A stretch of 64,000 nt of DNA, from the NCBI RefSeq assembly GCF_001748145.1, contig NZ_BCQA01000001.1, positions 4,428,501-4,492,500 of the forward strand. Reading direction: 5' to 3'. Below the pieces are notes generated by a model. That model saw only the letters and a list, made by a program, of their open reading frames with translations, was not told the origin of the DNA and searched no databases. The first letter of the stretch is position 1. The number at the start of each line of letters is the position of its first letter. The stretch is from Bosea sp. BIWAKO-01. GTDB lineage: Bacteria; Pseudomonadota; Alphaproteobacteria; Rhizobiales; Beijerinckiaceae. The translations under genes and the position numbers were made by a program. Shown one piece after another: positions 27,058 through 38,292 of the stretch.

Positions 27058-28614
27058 ATGATGCACCTGCTCCTGATCATCGTTGCATTCGCTGGCCTGC
27101 TCGCCCTGGCATCGGCCATCGCAACCTATTCCTATGGTCATTTCGCCCGGCGTGCGAAAGGGCCGCCGTCCAGCGCCCTGGCCGTCGCCGATGACGAGAC
27201 CCTGCTGGACAGGATCCTCTCGCAGCTCGTCGCCGGGCGCGAGAACGAAACCGGCCTCCTGCTGCTCTCTGAAAATCTCGACGCTTTTGCGGCGAGGGCG
27301 GTTGCGGCCCGCAGCGCCGGGCGCAGCCTCGACCTGATGTACTATGTCTGGAAGAACGATCTGACCGGACTGCTTCTCGCCCACGAATTGTTAGCTGCCG
27401 CCGATCGTGGCGTGCGGGTGAGGCTGCTGATCGACGACATCAACACCCGCGGGCTGGACGGTGCCTATCTCTCGCTCGATGGGCATCCCAACATCTCGGT
27501 CAGACTGTTCAACCCGAGCCGGGCGCGGCGCGGTGGCTTGCGGCGCGGCATCGAGATGGTGTTGCGCGCGGTCTCCGTGACGCGGCGGATGCACAACAAG
27601 GCCTGGATCAGCGACGGTCGGCTGGCGATCGTCGGTGGCCGCAACATCGGCAATGAATATTTCGCGGCTGCCAAATCCTCCAACTTCCAGGACCTCGACG
27701 TCCTGCTCGTCGGAGCCGCGGTGAAGCAGGCGGAAGCTGTCTTCGACGCCTTCTGGAACAGCGACGTGGTAATCCCGATCGATGCCCTGGTGACCTGGCG
27801 GCAGCCGAAGCTGGCACGCTTGCGGAGCGCGCTCGCGAAGCTGCTCAAGAGCGCGCGCGCGCGCCCCTATATCGAACGTGTCCGCGAGCGCATGTCGCTG
27901 ACGGACACGCTCAATCTCTCCGAGAAGATCCACTGGGCGCGCGAGGCCAAGATCATCTCGGATCCACCCGAGAAGGCGTTCGGCGGCAAGCGGGAGAACT
28001 GGTTGCTGGGCGCGCTCATGCCCAGCATCTCCGCCAGCCGGGATGTGCTCGAGATCACGTCTCCCTATTTCATTCCCGGCAGCGACGGGACGGCGCAGTT
28101 GAGCGGTCTGGTCGCAAGGGGGGTCGATGTCGCGATCCTGACCAACTCACTGGCGGCGACGGATGTCGCAGCAGTCCACGGTGCCTATGCCCAGTACCGC
28201 GAGCGTCTGTTGAAGGGAGGCGTGCGTCTCTACGAGCTGCAGCGCTATGCGAGCCGGCAGCAGATCTCCGTATTCGGCTCGAGCGGCGCCAGCCTGCACA
28301 CAAAGGCATTCACGGTCGATCGGAAGACCGGCTTCATCGGCTCGTTCAATTTCGACCCGCGCTCGGCCTCGCTGAACACCGAGATGGGTGTGCTGTTCGA
28401 ACAACCCGCACTGGTGGCCGAGATGCGGCAGCTCTTCAGGGCTGATACGGCGCCTGAGGTCAGTTACGAGCTTTCGCTCGAGGATGGCGGCCTGCACTGG
28501 AACGGCATGCGCGACGGCAAACCCCGGCGTCTCGGACATGAGCCGGATGCAAGCCCGTCCCGCCGCGCGTTGGCGTTCATCGTCGGCCTCTTGCCGATCC
28601 AGTCGCAGCTATAG
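27058..28614 (+). CDS. phospholipase D family protein with two HKD motifs
   Basis: 518 residues. A single N-terminal helix (about 1-24) anchors it to the membrane. Two HKD motifs are intact: RRMHNKAWISDGRLAIVGG with IGNEY behind it, and SLHTKAFTVDRKTGFIGS with the Asn/Ser-Phe-Asp tail. This architecture fits cardiolipin synthase-like or phosphatidyltransferase enzymes of the PLD superfamily more than nucleases of the Nuc type, because of the membrane anchor and length; the exact reaction is not settled. Divergent from the EEP gene. Two adjacent ATGs (27058, 27061) are possible starts. Confidence 0.88.
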   Translation: MMHLLLIIVAFAGLLALASAIATYSYGHFARRAKGPPSSALAVADDETLLDRILSQLVAGRENETGLLLLSENLDAFAARAVAARSAGRSLDLMYYVWKNDLTGLLLAHELLAAADRGVRVRLLIDDINTRGLDGAYLSLDGHPNISVRLFNPSRARRGGLRRGIEMVLRAVSVTRRMHNKAWISDGRLAIVGGRNIGNEYFAAAKSSNFQDLDVLLVGAAVKQAEAVFDAFWNSDVVIPIDALVTWRQPKLARLRSALAKLLKSARARPYIERVRERMSLTDTLNLSEKIHWAREAKIISDPPEKAFGGKRENWLLGALMPSISASRDVLEITSPYFIPGSDGTAQLSGLVARGVDVAILTNSLAATDVAAVHGAYAQYRERLLKGGVRLYELQRYASRQQISVFGSSGASLHTKAFTVDRKTGFIGSFNFDPRSASLNTEMGVLFEQPALVAEMRQLFRADTAPEVSYELSLEDGGLHWNGMRDGKPRRLGHEPDASPSRRALAFIVGLLPIQSQL

Positions 28615-28731
28615 ATCCGCCAGAGCGACTTTCTGTCGAACGGAACCTGCTCCTGTTCCACGAGCAGAACTCTGAACGGCTTGACGCTCCGGAATGGCGG
28701 ACGGAAGCTGGCACCGCATGAGGAGATCGCG

Positions 28732-29406
28732 ATGTCAGCCTTGACCGCCCTGCCTGAGCTGGAAACCTTGAAGGGCAGGCTGTACTCCGCTGTCCTGTCC
28801 GACGTGCTCGATCAGCTCGGCTTTCCCAACCAGGCGGTGAAACCGTTCGTGCGGCCACTCGACGACGCGACGATGCTCTGCGGCTTCGCCCGGACGGGGC
28901 TCTACATGAAGCGCTATCACCTTCCCGAGGGCCACAATCCCTACGCGCTCGAGATGGATCTGATCGACAGCTTGAAACCCGGCGAGATCGCCGTGCTGGC
29001 CTGCGACGGGCCGACCGACCGGATCGCGCCCTGGGGCGAGCTCCTGACCACGGCCTCGATGGTACGCGGCGCCACCGGCTGCCTGACCGACGGGCTGGTT
29101 CGCGATGTGCGCCGCATCCGCGAGCTCGGCTTCCCGCTTTTCCATGGCGGTATCGGCCCGCTCGACACCAGGGGCCGGGCTGAGATGATGGCGGTCGACG
29201 AGGCGGTCGAAGTTGGCGGGGCAAGGGTCGAGCCGGGCGACTTCATCTTCGGTGATGCCGATGGCGTGGTGGTCGTGCCGCAGCGCATTGCCGAGGAGGT
29301 GGTGAAGCTCGCCCTTGCCAAGATCGAGGCGGAGGACACGACGCGCGAGGAGCTTCTCGCCGGCGCGAGCTTGCGCTCGGTTTTCGAACGGCACGGAGTG
29401 CTCTAG
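28732..29406 (+). CDS. RraA family protein / HMG aldolase-like
   Basis: 224-residue protein of the RraA fold, from the ATG with GAGGAG upstream. Family members are either 4-hydroxy-4-methyl-2-oxoglutarate/4-carboxy-4-hydroxy-2-oxoadipate aldolases or RNase E inhibitors. The aldolase signature G-x20-R-D is visible: GELLTTASMVRGATG followed by DGLVRDVRRIRELGFPLF, and GDFIFGDADGVVVVP near the end. This makes a metal-dependent aldolase or decarboxylase the better reading. It lies just before the convergent citrate synthase-type gene; other pathway genes are not seen. Confidence 0.85.
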   Translation: MSALTALPELETLKGRLYSAVLSDVLDQLGFPNQAVKPFVRPLDDATMLCGFARTGLYMKRYHLPEGHNPYALEMDLIDSLKPGEIAVLACDGPTDRIAPWGELLTTASMVRGATGCLTDGLVRDVRRIRELGFPLFHGGIGPLDTRGRAEMMAVDEAVEVGGARVEPGDFIFGDADGVVVVPQRIAEEVVKLALAKIEAEDTTREELLAGASLRSVFERHGVL

Positions 29407-29425
29407 CGGGCATCTCGGTTTCCGG

Positions 29426-30577
29426 TCACGCGGAGCCCGGCGCCACCCCGACATAGCGCGCTCGCGGCCGGATCAGGCGGCCAGTCTGAAATTGCTCCAG
29501 GGCATGGGCGATCCAGCCCGTGCACCGTGCCGCAGCGAAAATCTGGAAGGGGGCGTCCTGCGGCAGGCCCAGTGTGGAAGCCAGGGCCGTCAAGGCAAAG
29601 TCTATGTTCGGAACGTCGCCGGTGATCGCTTCCGTGACGCGGCGGACCTCCTGGTACTCGGCAGGAAGAGGGAAGGCCGACAGCAGCCCGCGTGCGCGGG
29701 GATCCCCTTCGGGATAAAGCGGGTGCCCGAACCCTGGCACCGGCGTCCCGAGCGCCAGCCGCGATTGGACCGCGGCCTCGACGCCCTCCCGCCGCGCTTC
29801 GCCGAAGAAGGCGCGAACCCGGGCAGACATGCCGCCGTGCAAGGGGCCTGACAGCGCGGACAGGCCCGCCAGAACGCAGGCAGCCAGCGACGCCCGGGTC
29901 GAGGCGGTGACGCGGACCGCAAAGGTCGATGCGTTCAGCTCATGGTCCGCCAGCAGGACGAGGCAGGTACGAATGAAATCGGCGCCCGTCGGGTCGCAAC
30001 CCCAGGCGCGCGCGATGCGGTCATGAATGGGTCCTTCGCCGGGACGGCCGGCAACCGCATCGACGAGGGCGTCCAGCACCGAGGCTGCTTCGAAATACAG
30101 GGCCTTCGGGGTCCGGCTGCCGATTACCGGGTCTGCTGCGGCGCGTGCCGCGATCATCGCGAACATCCGCTGGTTGCCGGTTCCGGGACCGACGATGTTG
30201 AACTGGGGCGGAAAGCGCGCATCGCCGCAGGCCCAGAGCAGGCGTGCGATATCCTCAAGACGGGCGGTCCGGGCCAAGTCCTCGGCATCCTGGCCGCGAT
30301 ACCAGAGCCGCCCATGCGCGATCGTCGTGATGCTCGATGCCAGCACCGGCTCGCCCCAGGCGATGGCGTCCTCGGCAATCGCCGCGTTTCGTCGCCCTCG
30401 TGACTTCCGGTACTCCAGCCGCGCGACATCGGCGGCGCGGTAGAGGCTGCGCCGCGGGTCGGCGGAATCGGTCCGTGCTTCGATCCGCCCCCGGCTGACA
30501 TAGGCGTAGAGCGTCTGCGGCTTCAGCTGCAGCCGCGTCATCACCTCATGGGCAGTCAACCAATCGCTCATCGCCAT
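29426..30577 (-). CDS. citrate synthase family protein with N-terminal helix-turn-helix domain
   Basis: 383 residues. Residues about 4-60 form a MerR/excisionase-type HTH (WLTAHEVMTRLQLKPQTLYA, then YVSRGRIEARTD and YRAADVARLEYRKSRGR). The rest is a full citrate synthase fold with its catalytic set: His in DHELNASTF, His in GFGHPLYPEGDPRA and Asp in NIDFALTALA. The fusion of a DNA-binding domain to an apparently competent synthase is the notable point. It is divergent from an HTH-less paralogue with 78 bases between starts, which would suit autoregulation by the HTH. Two starts (30577, 30571) are possible; neither has a strong ribosome site. Substrate (oxaloacetate, 2-methylcitrate pathway or other) is not decided by sequence. 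Confidence 0.85.
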   Translation of the reverse strand: MAMSDWLTAHEVMTRLQLKPQTLYAYVSRGRIEARTDSADPRRSLYRAADVARLEYRKSRGRRNAAIAEDAIAWGEPVLASSITTIAHGRLWYRGQDAEDLARTARLEDIARLLWACGDARFPPQFNIVGPGTGNQRMFAMIAARAAADPVIGSRTPKALYFEAASVLDALVDAVAGRPGEGPIHDRIARAWGCDPTGADFIRTCLVLLADHELNASTFAVRVTASTRASLAACVLAGLSALSGPLHGGMSARVRAFFGEARREGVEAAVQSRLALGTPVPGFGHPLYPEGDPRARGLLSAFPLPAEYQEVRRVTEAITGDVPNIDFALTALASTLGLPQDAPFQIFAAARCTGWIAHALEQFQTGRLIRPRARYVGVAPGSA

Positions 30578-30655
30578 ATGTTGATTTTGTTGTTCAAGAT
30601 TGATTCTAGTTCGGCCCGAGCCGATCCTCAAGGCCGTTCTTCCAGGGAGTGCCTG

Positions 30656-31735
30656 ATGTCGGATGGTCTTGAAAATGTCGTTGCAGCACAGACGGTCCTG
30701 TCGGACGTGGACGGAGCAGCTGGCCAGCTGATCATTCGGGGGCATCTCCTCGACGACCTTGCCGGCCGTGTGACCTTCGCCGAGGCGGCGCAGTTGATGC
30801 TCGCAGGCTTCTTCGACGCATTGCCGTCCGGCGAGGCCTTCGAGGCGGCGCTTGGCCAAAGCAGGGTGGAGGTGTTTCGCGAGGTTGCCAGCCTCGATGA
30901 GACGCTCATCCAGCGAGCGCCGGTCGAAGCGCTTCGTGCGCTGATGGCGCGGTTGGCCGATGGCGATGATGCGGCGACCGCCTTGCGCCTCCTGGCGGCG
31001 CCGGCCGTCTTCACGCCGGCGATCATACGGCGGCAACGTGGGCTCGCACCGATCAAGCCGGATGGCCGGCTAGCCCACTCAGCCGATATTTTGCGGATGA
31101 TGCGCGGGGAGGCGGCCAGCCCGTCGCAGGCGGCGGCGCTGGATACCTATCTCGTCACGGTTTGCGATCATGGGCTGAATGCCTCGACCTTCGCCGCCCG
31201 GGTCGTTGCATCGACACAGGCGGGGCTGACCTCGGCCGTGGTGGCCGGGCTGAGTGCGCTGAAGGGGCCGCTGCATGGCGGAGCGCCCGGGCCCGTGATC
31301 GACATGCTCGACGACATCGGCGAGGCAGGCAATGCACGAGCCTGGCTGGAAGCCGCGTTGCAGCGCGGTGATCGCCTGATGGGGTTCGGTCACCGTATCT
31401 ATCGCGTGCGGGACCCTCGTGCCGACGCATTGAAGCGCGCGATACGCCAGCTCGATGCGGATTCCGGCCGCCTTGCCTACGCGGAGGCGGTCGAGCAGGC
31501 CGCTTTGGCTATTCTTCGTGAGCGGAAGCCAAACCGCGCATTGCAGACGAATGTCGAATTCTACACCGCGCTCCTGCTCGAAGCCCTCGCATTCCCGCCC
31601 GACAGTTTCACCTGTGTCTTCGCAATGGGACGGACGATCGGCTGGATCGCCCATGCCCAGGAACAGGTGGCCGGCGGCCGGCTCATCCGGCCCCAGTCAA
31701 CCTATGTCGGTCCGGTGCCAAGGCGTGCTGCCTGA
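30656..31735 (+). CDS. citrate synthase/methylcitrate synthase family protein
   Basis: 359 residues from ATG 30656, which has GGGAG 7 bases before it. Catalytic blocks are CDHGLNASTFAARV and GFGHRIYRVRDPRA; at the catalytic Asp position the sequence is NVEFYTALLLEAL, a Glu in place of Asp, a variant I recall in this subfamily. It lacks the HTH domain of its divergent paralogue and shares with it the ending RLIRP-x-YVG. Citrate synthases are dimers, so the two paralogues could form a mixed enzyme, but there is no direct evidence. Confidence 0.88.
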   Translation: MSDGLENVVAAQTVLSDVDGAAGQLIIRGHLLDDLAGRVTFAEAAQLMLAGFFDALPSGEAFEAALGQSRVEVFREVASLDETLIQRAPVEALRALMARLADGDDAATALRLLAAPAVFTPAIIRRQRGLAPIKPDGRLAHSADILRMMRGEAASPSQAAALDTYLVTVCDHGLNASTFAARVVASTQAGLTSAVVAGLSALKGPLHGGAPGPVIDMLDDIGEAGNARAWLEAALQRGDRLMGFGHRIYRVRDPRADALKRAIRQLDADSGRLAYAEAVEQAALAILRERKPNRALQTNVEFYTALLLEALAFPPDSFTCVFAMGRTIGWIAHAQEQVAGGRLIRPQSTYVGPVPRRAA

Positions 31736-31754
31736 CGGGCGCTGGCTGCCATCA

Positions 31755-32252
31755 TCAGCTGCATTGCTGCAGCTGCCGCGAGGCGGCGGTCACGCCGTCC
31801 AGCGAGAAGGTGTAACTGGTTTCGTTGCCGCGGGCCGAGCGCGCCTCGAGCACCATTTCGTCGCCGGCCTTCATCGCCGCGAGCAGCTCGCCCTCGCGTT
31901 CGACGCGCTGGAGCCAGGCATTGCGGCCGGCGGTCAGCATGCGGAAACGCTCGTCGCCGATCGTGACCTCGACGGTCGAATTCTTGGCGAAGTCGTAGCC
32001 GGTCTGGAAACTCGACTCCGTGCGGCCAGCGCTCTCGCCGCTCTGGACGAAGAAATACACGTCGCCATGGCGAAGCTCGGCAGGTTTTTCAGAAACCGGG
32101 TTGCTGGAGATATAGCAACGTTGGCTATTCCCGTTCGCATAGGATGAGGCGTTCCAATTCTTGAACTGACCGAGCGGCTTGGCCGGATTCGCCATTGCTC
32201 CGGCCGAGGCCGCGAGGAATACGAAGGTCGCCGGGATCGCCAGTTTCATCAT
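31755..32252 (-). CDS. invasion associated locus B (IalB) family protein
   Basis: 165-residue exported protein. A clean Sec signal peptide (residues 1-21, ending AGAMA) is followed by the IalB fold, with WNASSYANGNSQRCYISSNP carrying one conserved Cys and the other near the end (LQQCS), which would form a disulfide. IalB was named for Bartonella invasion but is widespread in harmless Rhizobiales, so no virulence role should be read into it. AAGGAG lies 8 bases before the ATG. It is convergent with the citrate synthase gene. Confidence 0.85.
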   Translation of the reverse strand: MMKLAIPATFVFLAASAGAMANPAKPLGQFKNWNASSYANGNSQRCYISSNPVSEKPAELRHGDVYFFVQSGESAGRTESSFQTGYDFAKNSTVEVTIGDERFRMLTAGRNAWLQRVEREGELLAAMKAGDEMVLEARSARGNETSYTFSLDGVTAASRQLQQCS

Positions 32253-32677
32253 TGCTTCATCTCCTTTTGAGTTCGCAAGGGATGGAACCTGAAGCCTAAC
32301 GAGGCGTAAACAAGGCGGCGGAAAGCGCGTGCGACCCTGCGGCGCAGTGGCACGCAGCCGCCGCCTTCGGTGCGGCAGGAGAGGATGAACGGCAGTGGCG
32401 CGCCGTGAGGCGGGTGTTGGGTTTTACTTCCATCGGATCGGGAAAGGGGGCGGCGAATTGGCCGTCGCAACCAGCCAAGTCTCCACCGATTGTGAGACGT
32501 GGCGGTGCGTGCCCCAAGGCCTTCAGCCTCCGGGGCGTAGGTCCCGCGAGCCGTTCGCAGCGTGCAAAGACCACATCTGCGCTCGGCGATAGGAACGACG
32601 GGAAATCACCAGCACGCGCATCGCCGGTCGGGCTGTCTCGCGCGAACCATCGGCGCCAACCGGCGCTTTAACGACGC
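32253..32677. other. 425-bp intergenic region upstream of ialB-like gene
   Basis: Lies between the ialB-like gene and the end of uvrA, both on the minus strand. It should hold the ialB promoter. Small open frames here are Arg/Ser/Pro-rich and resemble no family. I see no hairpin with a T tract, no repeat and no RNA gene. Confidence 0.5.
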
Positions 32678-35647
<2,970 letters not shown>

Positions 35648-35883
35648 CGGGGCGTCCGTTCGGGTAAGGCGTAGAGATAGGGCAAATGCCCGGCCATGCC
35701 AGCCTCACGGCGGTCTGGCAGGCATGAATATCACGCAGCGGGATAGGCTGCTGTCTTTCTCCTGACAATTCGCGTCAGGAGTAGGGCGTCCGGTTTGGGC
35801 GCCGTCCGCCGAGGCTCGTCCGACCTCCGGCGGCAGCCTTGCGAATCCTGATGAAGACAGGGGACAACTCTGCAAAACGGACT

Positions 35884-35911
35884 TGAACAAAGCAAGAACA
35901 TTGTTGATAGT
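35884..35911 (+). promoter_or_regulatory. LexA (SOS) box and probable ssb promoter between uvrA and ssb
   Basis: GAAC-N7-GAAC at 35885-35899, an exact match to the alphaproteobacterial LexA consensus. It overlaps a -35-like TTGAAC (35883-35888) that lies 17 bases before GATAGT, a fair -10, on the ssb strand. The uvrA start is about 240 bases the other way, so one box may serve both genes. Confidence 0.85.
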
Positions 35912-35986
35912 GACGTCCGCGGGCGCTAGGGTCCGGCTCCGGTCGTCGATCGGATTTGCAGATGTGCGCAGGAAATGGAGCCTCTC

Positions 35987-36523
35987 ATGGCTGGTAGCGT
36001 CAACAAGGTCATTCTGGTCGGTAATCTCGGGCGCGACCCCGAGGTGCGCCGGCTCGGCAGCGGCGAGCCGGTCGTCAATCTGCGCATCGCCACGTCCGAG
36101 ACCTGGCGCGACAAGCAGTCCGGTGAGCGCAAGGAAAAGACCGAGTGGCACTCGGTGGTGATCTTCAACGAGAATCTCGCCAAGGTCGCCGAGCAGTATC
36201 TGAAGAAGGGCTCGAAGGTTTACATCGAAGGCCAGCTCCAGACGCGCAAATGGCAGGATCAGTCCGGCGTCGAGAAGTACACGACCGAGATCGTGCTGCA
36301 GCGCTTCCGCGGCGAACTCACCATTCTCGACAGTCGCGGGCAAGGCGGTTCGGATGAGTATGGCGAGGGCGGCGGTTCGGTCGAGGACCGTTCGGGCGGC
36401 GGCGGCTCCTTCGGGCGCTCGAGCCCGATGGGCGGCGGTGGCGGTTCGCGTCAGCCGGCCATGTCCAGCGGCGGCGGCGGGCGGTCGTCGAGCAGCCATC
36501 TCGACGACGACATCCCGTTCTAG
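35987..36523 (+). CDS. ssb: single-stranded DNA-binding protein
   Basis: 178 residues. OB-fold core of about 110 residues ([19 protein letters not shown], then [16 protein letters not shown]), a Gly/Ser-rich disordered tail, and the acidic tip DDDIPF that docks repair and replication proteins. It tetramerises on single-stranded DNA in replication, recombination and repair. The ATG at 35987 has GGAG 6 bases before it; an ATG 4 codons upstream is less likely. A terminator follows at 36576. Confidence 0.97.
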   Translation: MAGSVNKVILVGNLGRDPEVRRLGSGEPVVNLRIATSETWRDKQSGERKEKTEWHSVVIFNENLAKVAEQYLKKGSKVYIEGQLQTRKWQDQSGVEKYTTEIVLQRFRGELTILDSRGQGGSDEYGEGGGSVEDRSGGGGSFGRSSPMGGGGGSRQPAMSSGGGGRSSSSHLDDDIPF

Positions 36524-36575
36524 GGCAGGCGAGGGCGAACCGCGTTGCGGATCGCAATCTCCCCAGGATTAGAGG

Positions 36576-36606
36576 GCCGCTCCCGACCGTTCGGAGCGGC
36601 TTCTTT
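36576..36606 (+). terminator. Rho-independent terminator after ssb
   Basis: 8-bp stem GCCGCTCC / GGAGCGGC with a 9-base loop followed by TTCTTT. Confidence 0.75.
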
Positions 36607-36717
36607 GTTGGTCGCTGAAGGACGGGGCGGGGCCCTCTATCATTGCAGGTGCGGTAAACGGCGCTCGTTGGCGAAGATCGCTATTCTCGGTGCGAGATTG
36701 CGCTGATTCGGCTTTGG

Positions 36718-37152
36718 TCAGCCGTCATAGGCCTTTTGAAGCGCAGCAATGTCGATCTTCTGCATCTGCATCATCGCCTGCATGGCACGGCCGGCCTTCT
36801 CCTGTTCAGGGCTGCTCAGCAGCGTGGGCAGTACTGACGGGATGACCTGCCAGGAGATTCCGAACCTGTCCTTCAGCCAGCCGCATTGCTGGATCTGTCC
36901 ACCGTCGCCGAGCCTGTCCCAGTAGTAGTCGACCTCGTCCTGGGTTTCGCAGTTCACATAGAGCGAGATCGCCTCGGTGAACTTGAAACGCGGCCCGCCA
37001 TTGAGCGCCGTGAATTCCAGGCCTTCGAGCTCGAAGGAGGCCGCCATGGGCGAGACGCCGCCGAGCTTCGAATTCCTGAAGACGGAGGTGTAGAATTTTG
37101 CCGCCTCCTCAGCCTGGCCATCGAACCACAGGAACGGGGTAATCTTCTGCAT
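36718..37152 (-). CDS. VOC family protein (PhnB/3-demethylubiquinone methyltransferase-like fold)
   Basis: 144-residue glyoxalase/VOC fold protein: ITPFLWFDGQAEEAAKFYTS at the start and CGWLKDRFGISWQVIP near residue 100 are the family marks. The PhnB-like group has no agreed activity. It is the last gene of a minus-strand set ArsR-SRPBCC-VOC, with 89 bases between it and the SRPBCC gene. Confidence 0.88.
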   Translation of the reverse strand: MQKITPFLWFDGQAEEAAKFYTSVFRNSKLGGVSPMAASFELEGLEFTALNGGPRFKFTEAISLYVNCETQDEVDYYWDRLGDGGQIQQCGWLKDRFGISWQVIPSVLPTLLSSPEQEKAGRAMQAMMQMQKIDIAALQKAYDG

Positions 37153-37241
37153 GGTCGTCTCCTCCTCTTGGATGTGGGACAGGGGGGTGGTCGCCCGAAT
37201 GCTGCGAGCGCCGGGCTTCCGGAGATGATCGGTGGAAGGGC

Positions 37242-37736
37242 TCAGGCGGCCTGCTGTCTCTCCGCGAACAGGGTGTCGAGCTTTCCGTAGCTCGCGGCGA
37301 CGCCATCCTTCATGCCGCTCCTGAGCGCGCCGTCGCGAGCCTCGCGCGAGGAATAGAGCACAGTCAGGGCCAGTTCGGTCTTGCCCGCCTGCTCCGTCAG
37401 AACCAGCGTCGCTATCGCCTCTCCGCCGGTCCAGTCCTGGTCGAACAGTTCGGTCCGGACGATACGCTCAGGGCGCGCGATCTCGCGGTAGATGCCGCCC
37501 ATTCCCATCACGGCGCCGTCCGGTCCGTGCCAGACATGGCGGAAGCTGCCGCCGACCCGAAAATCGACCTCGCAATGCTGCAGTGACCAGCCTGGAGGGC
37601 CGCTCAGCCACCTCTTCAGCAGCTCAGGCCGGTTCATGGCTTCGAAGACCAGCTCGCGCGGTGCGTCGAAGAGGCGGGTCATCAGGACCTCGCGGTCGCT
37701 GGGCGTGGAGACGGACAGATCGGCGGTCGTCATCAT
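37242..37736 (-). CDS. SRPBCC (AHSA1-like) domain protein
   Basis: 164-residue START-like hydrophobic-pocket protein. Key pieces are FDAPRELVFEAMNRPELLKRWL, RVGGSFRHVW and a C-terminal GMKDGVAASYGKLDTL, which fit the Aha1/CalC-like group. The ligand is unknown. The ATG at 37736 has AAGGAG at 7 bases, better than the GTG two codons upstream. It starts 2 bases past the ArsR stop, so they are translationally linked; an ArsR regulator next to an SRPBCC gene is a frequent pairing. Confidence 0.88.
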   Translation of the reverse strand: MMTTADLSVSTPSDREVLMTRLFDAPRELVFEAMNRPELLKRWLSGPPGWSLQHCEVDFRVGGSFRHVWHGPDGAVMGMGGIYREIARPERIVRTELFDQDWTGGEAIATLVLTEQAGKTELALTVLYSSREARDGALRSGMKDGVAASYGKLDTLFAERQQAA

Positions 37737-37738
37737 CG

Positions 37739-38116
37739 TCACTCTCCTTTGGGGTTCAGTCCTTTAGGGTTCATGGCGGATTGCCCAGTCTCGGCCTTCA
37801 TCTCGTCGAGAAGGAGGTCGAGGCGCTGGAAGGTCGTCTCCCAGAACTGGCGGTAGCCTTCGAGCCAGCCATTTGCGTCGGCGAGGGCCTGGGGCTCGAG
37901 CCGGCAGGGGCGACGTTGCGCGTCCCGCCCGCGCGAAATCAGTCCAGCGCGCTCCAGCATCTTGAGATGCTTGGAGATGGCCGGCTGGCTCATCGCGAAG
38001 GGCTGGGCCAGCTCGGTCACCGAAGCCTCGCCCAGCGCGAGGCGTGCCAGGATCGCCCGCCGGGTCGGATCGGCCAGGGCGGCGAAGGTGGTGTCGAGCC
38101 GGCCGGATGGTGTCAT
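37739..38116 (-). CDS. ArsR family helix-turn-helix regulator
   Basis: 125-residue winged-HTH repressor. The HTH reads LADPTRRAILARLALGEASV, then AMSQPAISKHLKMLERAGLI. The classic metal-binding Cys motif (ELCVCDL) is absent, so it is of the metal-independent kind linked to SRPBCC genes. Its promoter carries two palindromes at 38131-38156, probably its own operator. It heads the ArsR-SRPBCC-VOC operon. Confidence 0.92.
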   Translation of the reverse strand: MTPSGRLDTTFAALADPTRRAILARLALGEASVTELAQPFAMSQPAISKHLKMLERAGLISRGRDAQRRPCRLEPQALADANGWLEGYRQFWETTFQRLDLLLDEMKAETGQSAMNPKGLNPKGE

Positions 38117-38130
38117 TGAATTACCTAATG

Positions 38131-38156
38131 GTTATATAACGTAGTTGTTATTTAAC
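38131..38156. promoter_or_regulatory. tandem palindromes upstream of arsR, likely operator
   Basis: GTTATATAAC (38131-38140, a perfect palindrome) and GTTATTTAAC (38147-38156, one mismatch) with centres 16 bases apart, 15-40 bases before the regulator start. AT-rich tandem dyads like this are typical of ArsR-type self-regulation; binding is inferred. Confidence 0.6.
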
Positions 38157-38292
38157 GTGACGCGGCCGGTGTCAAGGCTGAGGGGCGGGCAGCCCGGCCC
38201 TTCCGATCGATCTGTCATGCGGAGCAGGCATCTCCGCCCCGGCGCGTGAAATCCTTGTGCGCAATGGGGGAACGGGCGTATGTGCAGCGCTC

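Noticed and set aside
32253..32677. Small open frames in the gap between the ialB-like gene and uvrA
   Set aside because: Arg/Ser/Pro-rich, overlapping each other on both strands, no ribosome site and no family resemblance.
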